This document shows, piece after piece, positions 1-11,203 of a stretch of 64,000 nucleotides of DNA (position 1 is its first letter; each line of letters begins with the position of its first letter). Both the position numbers and the translations under genes were made by a program. Below the pieces are notes generated by a model. That model did not search any database, was not told the origin of the DNA, and worked only from the letters and a program-made list of their open reading frames with translations. This stretch comes from Symsagittifera roscoffensis (Eukaryota; Xenacoelomorpha; Acoela; Convolutidae): contig NC_087070.1 of NCBI RefSeq assembly GCF_963678635.1, forward strand, positions 40,305,831 to 40,369,830, written 5' to 3'.

Positions 1-1156
1 AGTTTCCGTTATTTGGTTAATGATGTGTTGCATGTGGGGTTTTTATGATTTTTCTTGTATTCATATCAAAACCTTGTTTGTATTCAGCAAGAATTTCTGA
101 ATATTGTGTCTTATAGAGTGGTTTATAGTATTTACATGCTAATTCTGTTTCGGGATAAATTTGGAAGCGTGTTAACTTGTTTTCTATATTGTGAATGTTT
201 CTAAATTTATAATTGTTTTGTCTGATTTTATCGGGGCTTACTTCTTCGTAGGGGATGGATTCGATAAATAATTTTTGAAAAAAATTTATCAATCTAGCGG
301 GTATTTTTGCTACTTGAAATATGGTACAAGTATCTTCAGGAAACCAGACAATCGTTGCTTGTTTCCTAGCTAGTGGTAGGATCACAACATCCGTGGTCAT
401 TTTTGCAAGGGAGTCTGATTTCTTGGTAAAGTATAGTGTCATCTTTTAAATCTCGTGTTAATTGTATTTTTTCAAGTTGTATTCTCCAATCAAAAACATT
501 ATTTCTTGATATCCTTTACTTTTTGTCTGCTTTGCAGTTTGAGGGATTGTTTATTCCAATGTGTGCTATCCAATGTTCATCATGAAGATCATATGTTAAT
601 CTTCCGTGTGCGCCATTATATGGGTACTGATCGTCTAGTCTATGGCCTTGGTATCTTTCAAGTTCGGCTTGATGTGGGGAATCTGGAAAAACTTGAAAGT
701 TTACCTATTTTCTGTTTGTGCCTTTGCTTGATGTGATTTTTAATCGGAGAAGTTCATTTTAACAATCGTCATCAGGGTTGAGATCTAAAAGTCTTTCTAT
801 ATTGCTTTGAAAGAAAGATTCGTGGTCTAATCTATTTTTGTTTCCATTTGAGACTTGAGAACAAAGTACTCTTTTCGGAAAATGTTGCTGTGAATTTAAA
901 TACTGTTAGTACTGTAGCTCGTGCTTTTGAGTACAATGTAGCTATAATATTTGTAGTTTCTATAGCTTGTGGTTCAAATTCGCATTTTGTGACTTGATTT
1001 AATGCATATTTATGTAATGTTTTTTGTTCGTTTTCTTCATAATCATAGTGTGTGACTAGTACATCCTGTGGTCCTGTTCGGGGGAAGGATTGTGGTTTGG
1101 TTCGGAAAAAAATTAGAAAAAGTGTTTTGAAATGTGAGTATCTTTAGAATATACAT
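1..1156 (-). pseudogene. Decayed inverted envelope gene (element 1 family)
   Basis: Broken copy of the envelope-like gene of the element at 9073-27929, in opposite orientation. The open stretch at 17-442 matches residues ~260-380 of the intact 872 aa protein (shared QATIVWFPEDTC, NIENKLTRFQIY, ETELACKY). Upstream sequence up to the ATG-equivalent at 1154-1156 still aligns in pieces but is broken by stops and frameshifts. The gene runs off the left edge. Its value is comparative: it shows which parts of the intact element are conserved as protein. No function is expected. Confidence 0.85.
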
Positions 1157-1617
1157 GTGTAAGATAGTCCTGAAAACGGCTTATAAAAATTATGTATCCA
1201 ATTGTCTTTAAGTGTATCTATCGTATTTGTAGATAATATCTGTAGTGATAAATGGGGGAGTTAAGGGTTGAGCTGTTATATTTGATGGGCTAGGGGGGAA
1301 TGGATGTTGAATGATATTATTTAGTTTTTTTGTGAATTCAAATTTTAGTGTCAAACTATTTTGTTGTAGTATTTGTATATTATGTTCTTGTATATCTTAG
1401 TGGATATAGTGTCTATATTGTAATCTATTGAACGCCCAATTGTGTAATCTGTGACTTTCTTGATGTTGACCAAATAATGGAGGAGGTGCAACGAATGTAT
1501 TAATCGTAGGGGTGTATTATTTGATGATTGTTCTTGGTATCGAGCGTCCAGATTTGTAGGAAAATTTAGAGGAAAAAGTGTTGGTGATATTTGACTTAAA
1601 GAAGGTGTTGAGGGAGC
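1142..1617 (-). pseudogene. Decayed copy of ORF X (element 1 family)
   Basis: Reads on the minus strand as a diverged copy of the C-terminal part of the AUG-less frame at 20422-21558. Recognisable matches include NLDARYQEQSS, KLNNI, NITAQ and PPFIT followed by IYKYDRYT. It is interrupted by frameshifts and a stop. It abuts the broken env copy with the same small overlap as in the intact element. Protein-level resemblance between diverged copies is the main evidence that ORF X is coding. Confidence 0.75.
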
Positions 1618-2600
1618 AGAAACCGGATTATCCCAGCTTAAAACTGGAGAATTTATTCTTTTGAAGACTATTATAAAGTCTAAGAAAGAAATAATAAAAC
1701 ACAAAAAAGTCACAAGACAAACCCAAACCAAAAACAATTTGGTTTTTGAAAAAAGGACACAACTAAAGTAACATCAGAAAAACCAGAAAAAAACCAACAT
1801 AAAATGTTATCACATAACAGGACCTCTTAAAGAAACAGCATGAAATCATACTCCCACTCCTGGCCTAACCCACCAGAGAGGACGTCCTGAGCATGCTTAT
1901 AGCCGGCCTAACCCACCTCGCCACACCCACGCTTTGTGACCACACTACAATTTTTAATAAGAGGAACTCAAGGGTGAGTAACTCTTCAAAATAACTGAAC
2001 TAAAATAAAAACGCTTTTGTGAAAACAACTAATCAAGATCATAAGTAAAAAACCAAATTAACTAAATTTTATAAAATGTAAATCATAATATGCAGTATAT
2101 AGATCATACACAACAACAAAAGACGAACATCCAAAGGCTAGACGACCCCATCACACTCGACCTAAAGAATGGCTAAACACAACCGATATGCCATCCACAA
2201 CCACAACTCAAAGGATTTAGAGTACGACTTGTCTTCGCAGAAAAGGACTTGATTTTATTAGACCAATGACCACCTCGATGTTCAAGTATACGTACAGATC
2301 CGAGTTACAAGGCATTCCCTCCAAACACGATCTTCACGCCATTCCCAGACGAGGATGAACACAGGCAGTTCTCTACTGATACAGAAAAACCTGACATAGC
2401 AAACCATTTTCATTGGGGATCACAGTCGTTGTCGAATGACAAGCCAACAACTTCGAGTCCATGATTCCAGCATCCTGGAACGTTCTTCTTCAGGAGGAAC
2501 CGGATAAGAAAATGATGTTCGCCAAATACCAACGTTCATCATCCATCCTCTAATTAGAAAGAAAAGATAAAATCACAAAACACTGTAAACCCCGGATGTG
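1617..2600 (+). mobile_element. Diverged 3' internal region of an element 1 relative
   Basis: Aligns in direct orientation with the noncoding 3' region of element 1 (26577-27520), for example the block around CTGGAGAATTTATTCTTTTG and the conserved segment near 1850-1930. It is joined at ~1617 to inverted env-side sequence, so this copy was rearranged after or during insertion. No gene is visible in it. Confidence 0.8.
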
Positions 2601-3019
2601 TGGAGCCTGCTCTAAACTACATTTTATTATTGGGATTATTGGTCATAAATTAGATATTTTATCACTATAAAATATTTAAAATTAACCAATCATCATCCAT
2701 CTAACTAACAAACCACTTATTTGTAAGTGCTGAAATTACTTGTAATTTCAGCACCAGAGAGATTTGAATTTAACTTAGAAATTAGTTACCTCTCCAAGAG
2801 AACTTCAGCAATCGCAATAGCCAGTATACTCTAGCTCTATTGAGCCTAGCAGAGACTAGTTAAACGCCCTGAGACTAGTAGATATAAGAGTAAGATTAGG
2901 ATCGGTATTAGACTAAGAAGTTGCACGAATCTATCCGGCCGAAAATAAGATAGCATGACGAGCAGACGATGTACCCTACCCGAAATTACTCTATGAGTTA
3001 GCAGTATAAACTTAACTCA
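2601..3019 (+). repeat. Old LTR of the element 1 family
   Basis: Diverged copy of the LTRs at 9073-9482 and 27521-27929. It starts TGGAGCCTGC (intact copies TGAAACCTGA), shares the central block from the hairpin-like TTGTAAGTGCTGAA to GTTGCACGAATCTATCC, and ends AACTCA. It is clearly older than the two near-identical LTRs of element 1. Confidence 0.85.
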
Positions 3020-3097
3020 GAAGGTAAGAAGGGATGCAAAGAGAAAATAAGAAGGCAAGGGAAAAGAAGTTATTCGACTGATTATGTTAAGCTAGTT

Positions 3098-3160
3098 GTT
3101 AATCCGAAAAAAGCCCATATTTCAGTTTGATAACGCTTGCTTATCGCAAGCGTAAAGATA
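3098..3160. repeat. Dispersed hairpin repeat, copy 1
   Basis: Contains the perfect stem ACGCTTGC / GCAAGCGT (3133-3140, 3146-3153) with a 5 nt loop, preceded by CGAAAAAAGCCCATATTTC. The same block with the same stem and a different loop recurs at 32587-32640, and a half copy lies near 35580. It looks like the end of a short dispersed repeat. Confidence 0.55.
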
Positions 3161-3279
3161 TCAAAAGCCAAACCGCAATAAAGTAAACTAGCGTTTAACG
3201 CACGCACCTTCGGTGCTTCGAAATTTTTCGACAACTCATGAAAAACCGCATATATTGGAAACAACATCTGCAAACTTTT

Positions 3280-4690
3280 AGTGTACTCTGACTGCACCCA
3301 ATTACAGGGTTGGTCATTTCGAACTTTGAAATTTTTTGTCATTCCCATTTTAAAAGCGTCATCTCGAAAACTTAATGGGCCTCTGGAGAAAATTGGATGT
3401 CAGATTAGCCACCACTGAGAGTCCTTGAGAGCACCCTACAATAGGGTTAGGAATCCAAAATTTTGTGAAATTTTTTAAACCTAAGTTTCCCGAAAAAAAA
3501 AATTGAAAAAACGTTTTATCTCGGAAACTCAAAGGATTTGAGCATTCATATTAAGAGGCAAAATTTGAGACGCCTGGTTGTACGCTGACAATAAGGTTGT
3601 ATCTTCATCAATTTAATAGTTTCAAATTTTTTGAATTTCTTTGAGAAATTTCGAGAAAATCAAAAAACGTCACATCTAGGAAACTTAAATCATTTGATCA
3701 GTCGCGTTTAGCAGTCGCATGTGGTAAGATTTGCAACTTTTTAGAGTACCCTGACAACACCGAAATATAGCGTTGGGACTTTCAAAATTTGAAAAACAAT
3801 TAATTTAAACTTTCTGAAAATTGTGAAAAAAATCACAAAAAACGTCAGTTCTCGAAAACTACAAAGAATTGAGCAATCATATTTGGAGGCAAGATTCGCA
3901 ATCCTTGAGAGTACTCTGACAGGATTTAACTACCGGGTTGGTAAATTCAGACTTTTAAAGAATAATAATAATTTAAGTTTTCTGAAACTTTTTTGAAAAA
4001 ATCACAAAAAACGTCATATCTCGAAAACTACAAGAATTCGAACAGTCATATTTGGAGGCAAGATTTGTAACTCTTTAGAGTACTCTTAAAGCATCCAACT
4101 ACAAGTTTGGGAATTTCAAATTTTGAGAAATGATAAATTAAAAATTTCTGAACATTTTTGAAAAAATCACAAAAAAACATCATATCTCGAAAACAACAAA
4201 AATTTGAGCAGTCACATTTGGAGGCAAGATTCGCGATTCTTGATAGTACTCTGACAGTACCCAATTACAGGGTTGAGAATTTTAGATTTTGAAAAAATAA
4301 AAAGAATTTAAGTTTTCTGAAAATTTTGAAAAAAAAAAACACAAAAAACGTCACTCGAAAACTACAAAGAATTGAGCAGTCAAATTTGGAGGAAAGATTC
4401 GCAATCTTTGAGATTACTTTGATAGGACCTAACTACACGGTGGGAAATTCCAGATTTTGCGAAAAAAAACATACGTTTTCTGAAATTTTTTTGAAAAATT
4501 CACAAAAAACGTCATATCTCGAGAACTACAAGGATTTGAACATTCATGTTTGGAGGCAAGATTTGTAACTCCTTAGAGTACTCTGACAGCCCCCAACTAC
4601 AGGGTTGGGAACTTCAAGTTTTATAAATTTTTTGTTATTTGAAAACATCTCAAAAATCTTCTGATCTCGTTCGCCAACATGATTCGGGCA
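3280..4690. repeat. Satellite-like tandem array, ~150-175 bp monomers
   Basis: About nine degenerate tandem monomers. Each carries a version of CGTCATATCTCGAAAACTAC, then ATTTGGAGGCAAGATTCGCAA and AGAGTACTCTGACAG, then a T/A-rich tail. Monomer starts fall near 3357, 3513, 3668, 3842, 4010, 4178, 4350 and 4510. Short open frames here are repeats of one another and are not genes. Confidence 0.9.
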
Positions 4691-6002
4691 TTCAAAATTG
4701 GAGGCCAAATTCGCAACCCCTAAATCGATATTGGGCTGCTTAATTTAAACTCGGTAAAAAAACCACTAAAATCAACATGGAAAATCGAGAAAAAATCTTA
4801 ACCATTGCGATATACGATATAGCTTAAACATGCATAAATAATACGTTGAAAAAGCTTAAACATGGCGAGATAGTGAAGCCCGCATTTAAATATATAATAG
4901 ATAATAGATTTGAGCCTGAACAAATTGTAATTTTTCCTGCAAAGAAAAACAAAAAAAGATCATCGCGACCTTTATAAGAGTCTGAACCAAGTTCATCGAC
5001 TCATAATACGTCATATCTCGAAAACTACAAGAATTCGAACAGTCATATTTGGAGGCAAGATTTGTAACTCTTTAGAGTACTCTTAAAGCATCCAACTACA
5101 AGGTTGGGAATTTCAAATTTTGAGAAACGATAAATTAAAAATTTCTGAACATTTTTGAAAAAATCACAAAAAAACATCATATCTCGAAAACAACAAAAAT
5201 TTGAGCAGTCATATTTGGAGGCAAGATTCGCGATTCTTGATAGTACTCTGACAGTACCCAATTACAGGGTTGAGAATTTTAGATTTTGAAAAAATAAAAA
5301 GAATTTAAGTTTTCTGAAAATTTTGAAAAAAAAAAACACAAAAAACGTCACTCGAAAACTACAAAGAATTGAGCAGTCAAATTTGGAGGCAAGATTCGCA
5401 ATCTTTGAGATTACTTTGATAGGACCTTACTACACGGTGGGAAATTCCAGATTTTGCGAAAAAAAACATACGTTTTCTGAAATTTTTTTGAAAAATTCAC
5501 AAAAAACGTCATATCTCGAGAACTACAAGGATTTGAACATTCATGTTTGGAGGCAAGATTTGTAACTCCTTAGAGTACTCTGACAGCCCCCAACTACAGG
5601 GTTGGGAACTTCAAGTTTTATAAATTTTTTGTTATTTGAAAAATCTCAAAAATCTTCTTATCTCGTTCGCCAACATGATTCGGGCATTCAAAATTGGAGG
5701 CCAAATTCGCAACCCCTAAATCGATATTGGGCTGCTTAATTTAAACTCGGTAAAAAACCACTAAAATCAACATGGAAAATCGAGAAAAAATCTTAACCAT
5801 TGCGATATACGATATAGCTTAAACATGCATAAATAATACGTTGAAAAAGCTTAAACATGGCGAGATAGTGAAGCCCGCATTTAAATATATAATAGATAAT
5901 AGATTTGAGCCTGAACAAATTGTAATTTTTCCTGCAAAGAAAAACAAAAAAAGATCATCGCGACCTTTATAAGAGTCTGAACCAAGTTCATCGACTCATA
6001 AT
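4011..6002. repeat. ~997 bp tandem duplication
   Basis: 4011-5007 and 5008-6002 are almost identical head-to-tail copies differing by a few substitutions and 1-2 base indels. Each copy contains several satellite monomers followed by ~330 bp of non-satellite sequence ending in GACTCATAAT. The duplication is recent relative to divergence between monomers. Confidence 0.95.
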
Positions 6003-6006
6003 AACA

Positions 6007-6034
6007 GATTTGTTCACTATTTCGTGAACAAATC
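6007..6034. other. Perfect 11 bp hairpin
   Basis: GATTTGTTCAC (6007-6017) and GTGAACAAATC (6024-6034) are perfect complements around a 6 nt loop, just outside the tandem duplication. Function unknown. The stretch to ~6660 otherwise holds no recognisable gene. Confidence 0.6.
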
Positions 6035-6659
6035 AAATCCACTAAATAATTATGCGCTTTTTAAAAATCCATCAACTTCAATTTCTTCTTATAGACCAGG
6101 TAGAAACTATATTAATCTTGAGCTTACGTAACACTTTCAGTCTAGCTGCCCTAATGGACTGAGGTAGTTCTTGTGATTCCGAGTGTGTGACTTCTGTTTC
6201 TGAGATGCACCCACACGAGTAGTTGCCCTGACGAGAGATGCCCGGTGTGTAGATTTTGAGATGGTAGGAAGCCTCTTGTTTGATGCGACCACCTTCGAAG
6301 AACCAAACTGGCTTGCATCTAAACAGAGAGAATAGATTCCATTAATTTCTTCGAAGGTCAGAACAATAACCATTCAGTTTGACCACAACAAAAAAAAACA
6401 GCAAACCGCATGAAAACAAATAATATATTAATTAATTTTGCAGTTGAAACAAAACAACTAAAACAACACGAACAAAAGCTAGTTTGCATTTACAAGTGAC
6501 AATTAACAGTTTAATCATTACCATAACGTTGTGACAAAATTTTTGAGCTCAAGTGACAAAATAATCAACCATAAATCATTCAATACTTTTCTTTATGTCT
6601 TGTATTATGTCCTGTTAGTTTTCTTTGTGTCTTGTATTCCGTCATTATTAGGTTATGTC

Positions 6660-8100
6660 TTAAAAGACAGATTGATAGAGAGATCAATCATCTGAGTTAA
6701 GTTTAGTTGGTCACCGAAGTTCTTCACTGTTTAGCCTAATTTAAATGGTTAGTGTTTGAAAAGTTTCTATTAGTCCTAGGTCCTTAGTGCTTTGAAAAGG
6801 TTGGATAGTGAATCGACGTTTGAGGTCGTTAGACATTTGATAAAGGGGTGGGGGAGAACAAAATTGTTCTTTTTGATCCAAGGATAAGCCTTGATGATCA
6901 GAGTATAAAATTTATAAAGTAGAAAATTTATTAAGCCTCAAGGAAAGCCTTGATGACCTAGTTCAAGATTAAATAAAATTAAATTTAGAAAGTTTAGGAT
7001 AGGCCTTTTTTGAAAAAAATTGAATTTAAATGATAAAAGATTTAGTGTTTTATGATATTAGTTGATTTATGGTTGCTGTTATGTTTAGGTGATGAAGCTG
7101 AAATTGACAGGATGCTTTAAATATACTAACAATTTATTGTCATGCTACTAATTTTTATTTTAATTTTCAATAAATATATTTTTCAAATATGTTTTATATT
7201 TTAATGCAGAGTTGGAGGGAACGATTTGAGATGTTTTTATCAATCGTTTTTGTACAATAATAAGTTTATCTAGCGCCTGAAATAATCATTGAAGATTTCC
7301 TTCAAGGATTTTATGTTTGCAAATGAAAATCTAAATTCATTGCTAGTAAGATTCAAAATTAAAAAGTTTGTGTTGGCTTTTGCCGTACGACCATGAAACT
7401 AAATGGTAAGTTTCTATGTAGTCGTATGTCGTCTCTTGTCCGAGGTCTTTTTCCAATACCGGGTAGTTCTCGTATTGTGCGGAATAGCGGCTCTGATCTA
7501 TTGAGTCGCAGAGACCATTCAATTAAATTATTATTTTCGATTTAAAAATTTCTATTAGTCCTGGGTCTTGAGTAAGGGTTGGATAGTGAATCGACGTTTG
7601 AGGTCGTTAGACACTTTATTATTTGTGAGTGGGAGAACAAAATTGTTCTAGTTGATCCAAGGATAAGCCTTGATGATCAAAATGAAAAGTTAATTTAATT
7701 GTGATTGAATTTAAGTGAAATTTAATTAAAGATCCAAGGAAAGCTTTGATGATCTGTTGCTTTAAATACGTTTAATTTAAGTGTAAATATAGATAAGCCT
7801 TGATAATTTAAATAAAAATTTAATTGAAAATAATTTAAGTAAAAGTTTAATTGAGAAAAAAAACTTGTTTTAGTTTTGATGATGTTAGCAGTTTTATGGT
7901 TTGCTGTTATGTTTTAGGTGTGGAAGCTGGGATGGAGAGATGATTTATATATACTAACAATTGTTTTTTTATACTAACTAACTTTTGTATTTTATTCAAT
8001 AATTAGTTTTATTCAACATGTTTTTAAATTACTGCAGATTTTGGATGGAAACGATTAGTGTGATTGAAAAACATTTTTCATAAAAACAACAAAAAACTAT
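6660..8100 (-). mobile_element. Inverted, partly duplicated leader relics of an element 1 relative
   Basis: On the minus strand this matches the 5' leader of element 1 (9571-10380) twice. The first copy, ~6700-7540, contains the equivalents of GAATCGACGTTTGAGGTCGTT, the GATCCAAGGATAAGCCTTGAT hairpin and GGCTCTGATCTATTGAGTCG. The second begins near 7545 and repeats part of it (hairpin near 7655). No LTR or coding region is attached. The hairpin core is better conserved than its surroundings. Confidence 0.8.
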
Positions 8101-9068
8101 CTGTGAAATAATGATCTATAACAAACAATAATTCAACCGAATGGCTTTCATTCAAATTCAACAAAACAGCAACATACCTATTGAATGCGGTCTATATATA
8201 CGTTTTTAAACATTTTTCTTAATAAGAGAACCAAATAGAAAAATTGATGGTGTTTTCAGGCCAAAGAAGTTATGCTACCTTCTTTCTATAAAGCATTTCT
8301 AAGCGAAAAAAAAGCGTGATCTCGATTGTACGCTTATTGCAAAGCGGATCTCTCAAACAATTCCCCGCCCCTAGGGTATCTAGTGACCAATTGCCACCCC
8401 TACAAAGAAATAATTCAATGGTTAAGCATATGTGAAGTTTGTATCTAGAAACGAATCTCCTTTTTGCGAAATGGGCGTGGGGGATAGTTGAATAAATCCT
8501 TGCAAAGCATATATATCTGTGCATATCTTACCCATTGGGGCCTATGCAGTCGAACTGGACAAACTCGGTCGAGTGAGCAATCGCCTCTGTGTCTCTTGGC
8601 TCCAACACAAATTCACTTTGTTCACTCTCAGACTCTTCAGAATCTAAAGCACATGAACCCGAGTGACACCAAATAACACCAATTGAACCATTTAAACAAA
8701 TCACTTGAACCGTGCATATGAATTATTGTTCATCTACTACGTCTTTAGAGCAAAAAAAAAACATAAATCTCACCACAGCTCGATAATTGTTACCAATACA
8801 GCAATTATTATGCTGTTAAAAATAGTCCAGAAGATAAAAACGCCTCTTACTTTCAATTTGAACGGTTATCTTGGACAATTTAATTTCGTCCAGCATACAC
8901 CAAAAGGAAACTGATCGATTCGCTTTCAAGCCCAGCAGCGCCAATTCGCCTCTGTGAGTGACAAAACTGCTTAATAGTCCTACTGACTGCGATATCGGGC
9001 TGAAATATCTGGTTGAAACAGTCCTGCTAAAATGGTCAACCCAAGTAATCCGACTGCGTAGGTCCCCC
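8101..9068. other. Flanking sequence without recognised gene
   Basis: AT-rich sequence with only short, unremarkable open frames on both strands (the longest 84 codons). No domain, RNA gene or repeat recognised. It contains the left flank of element 1. Confidence 0.5.
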
Positions 9069-9072
9069 GATA
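9069..9072. other. Target site duplication of element 1, left (GATA)
   Basis: GATA immediately precedes the 5' LTR, and GATA (27930-27933) immediately follows the 3' LTR. A 4 bp duplication fits Ty3/gypsy-type integration and shows that 9073-27929 inserted as one unit. Confidence 0.85.
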
Positions 9073-9482
9073 TGAAACCTGATCTAAACTATATTTTATG
9101 ATTGGATAAATTAAATGTTTTACCAATGTAAAGTATTTAATATTAACCAATCATGATCCATCTAACTAACAACCCACTTATTTGTAAGTGCTGAAGTTAC
9201 TTGTAATTTCAGCACCAGAGAGATTTGAATTTAACTTAGAAATTAGTTGGACTCTCCCGAGCACTTCAGCAGCCGCAATAAACCAGTATACCCTAGATCT
9301 ATTGAGCCTAGCAGAGACTAGTTAAACAACCTGAGACTAGATAGTATAAGAGTAAGATTAGGATCGGTATTAGACTAAGAAGTTGCACGAATCTATCCGG
9401 CCGAAAATAAGATAGCGTGACGAGCAGACGGTGTACCCTATCCGAAATTACTCTATGAGTTATACACCCCAGTCATAACTCA
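9073..9482 (+). repeat. Element 1 5' LTR
   Basis: TGAAACCTGA...CATAACTCA with TGA/TCA inverted ends. By eye it is identical to 27521-27929 except for one base missing from the 3' copy in the CTATATTTTATG run. The near-identity implies a very recent insertion. It contains the imperfect palindrome TTGTAAGTGC...TTACTTGTAA. Confidence 0.95.
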
Positions 9483-9484
9483 TC

Positions 9485-9507
9485 TGGTGCGACCATAAGT
9501 CTCGAAC
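9485..9507 (+). promoter_or_regulatory. Element 1 primer binding site
   Basis: TGGTGCGACC starts two bases after the LTR. Its complement reads as a tRNA 3' end (GGTCGCACCA) and extends into a T-loop-like GTTCGAG. I could not assign the tRNA; the spacing to the T-loop is one base off the standard. Confidence 0.65.
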
Positions 9508-10735
9508 AAGACCTTACTAGATTAGAATTAACCAAAAATAGATTAGAAATTAGACAAAAACATTTACAAAATGTTATACGACAATAATTTAATTGAAATG
9601 TCTCTCCGACTCAATAGATCAGAGCCAATATTCCGAACCATAACAGAACTACCCGGAATTGGAAGAAGACCTCGAACCAAAGACGACATACGACAAAGTA
9701 GAAACTTGCCGTATAGTTATATGATAGTTCGGCAAAAGCCAGAACAAACTTTTATATTTCGAATACTACTTGCAATGAATTTAGATTTCCATTTGCAAAC
9801 ATAAAACCTTGAAGTTACTCTTCAAAATCATTTAAGGCGCTAAACAAAATTAATATTATACAATAACGATTGATAAAAAGATCTAAGATCGTTTCCCTAA
9901 AACTCTGCAGTATTATACAAAACATGTTTGAAAAATATTTATTGGAAAACAAAAATAAAAATTAGTAGCATGACAATAAATGGTTAGTAATCATAAATCA
10001 TCCTGTTGTTCCAGCTTCATCACCTAAAACATAACAGCAATCATCAACTCACTAATATCATAAAACACTAAATCTTTCCTTTACACACATTTAAAACTTT
10101 ATTAAAACTTAAATTCACTTAATTTTAAAACCAGATCATCAAGGCTTATCCTTGGATCTTAAATCATTTTCTACTTAATTAAATTTTAAATTTGATCATC
10201 AAGGCTTATCCTTGGATCAAACAGAACAACTTTGTTCTCCCCCACCCACTTAATTAGTGTCTAACGACCTCAAACGTCGATTCACTACCCAACCCTTTCT
10301 AAAGACCCAAGACTAATAGAAATTTTTAAAACAAAACTAATCATTCAAATTAGGATAAACAGTGAAGAACTTCGGTTATTCATCCTTCACTTGACCCCCC
10401 CTCTTACCAGACCCAGGATAAATCTTAGACTTAGTAAGTTTAAAATAGTATCTAACGAACTACTCGCGTTCTAATTATACCTGAACCTTGTGGATCGATT
10501 TACTATTCTCCAACCCTTGAACACAATCACTACCCCTAAGTAAGATTAAGTAAGTTAACACCTTAGCTTATACTAGTCACGAGAAAGTAAAAATCATTCT
10601 TCGGAATCGATATACTTTTCTCTCCAACCCTGAACAAATAGACCCAGGTTAAGCTAACCAAAAAATCGTAAGAACTAACAGTTTAAGAAAATAGAAATCA
10701 TTTAACAACCCTTTGCATCCGTCATCCTAAACCTT
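9508..10735 (+). other. Element 1 5' leader
   Basis: 1.2 kb AT-rich leader between the primer site and the first long ORF. It contains a 77-codon frame (9571-9804) partly conserved in decayed copies, two copies of the quasi-palindrome GATCATCAAGGCTTATCCTTGGATC near 10137 and 10194, and GACCTCAAACGTCGATTCAC. Conservation of these blocks in the inverted relics at 6660-8100 suggests RNA-level function such as packaging or dimerisation. That is inference. Confidence 0.6.
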
Positions 10736-11203
10736 ATGTCATTTAAAAACCTAGGAAATAAACAAACAATCATTTTACACAATTGTGAAATAGATAACAA
10801 AAAATACGACCTTGTAATCACACCTCATACACAAACAGTTGGATACATTCGCACAAAACGACAAACACTAAAAAGAAAAATAATAACTAAACAAAGACAA
10901 ATAACACGAAAAAGATTTTCAAAAAATCGAAACGCATTTTCAGAATCAGAAACCAACAGTTTAGACGAACTTTACAAATTAAAAGAATCAATAGATAAAA
11001 ATTACCCACAACACGATCAATTATATTTTTCTGACTCAGAAACAACTTCAAATTCATCACAAAGAGGAAAAAGAAGAATAAAAAAGCAGTATAAACACAA
11101 ACCAGTACATTTATACAATTGGAATCAACCAATTCGACACATCAATAATTACATATTAACAGTCATCGAACGGAAAAATGAGTTCAACACACACCCCAGG
11201 TGA
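10736..11203 (+). CDS. Small basic ORF upstream of gag-pol
   Basis: 155 codons from ATG to TGA in a different frame from gag-pol, overlapping the gag-pol start (11178) by 26 bases. The product is strongly basic and serine-rich, with clusters such as RTKRQTLKRK and RGKRRIKKQYKHK and an acidic/serine patch FSDSETTSNSS between them. I recognise no domain. Arginine/lysine clusters of this kind are seen in RNA-binding or nuclear-targeted accessory proteins, but that is only a compositional argument. Being first on the full-length RNA and overlapping the next start, it would force leaky scanning or reinitiation to reach gag-pol. The alternative is that it is not translated. The element is young, so an intact frame alone is weak evidence. 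Confidence 0.5.
   Translation: MSFKNLGNKQTIILHNCEIDNKKYDLVITPHTQTVGYIRTKRQTLKRKIITKQRQITRKRFSKNRNAFSESETNSLDELYKLKESIDKNYPQHDQLYFSDSETTSNSSQRGKRRIKKQYKHKPVHLYNWNQPIRHINNYILTVIERKNEFNTHPR

Noticed and set aside
4046..5565. Repeated 72-80 codon frames on both strands
   Set aside because: They are satellite monomers and their tandem duplicate; similarity is due to DNA repetition, not protein selection.
6137..6373. 78-codon minus frame near the satellite end
   Set aside because: No recognisable motif, no splice context, no second copy.
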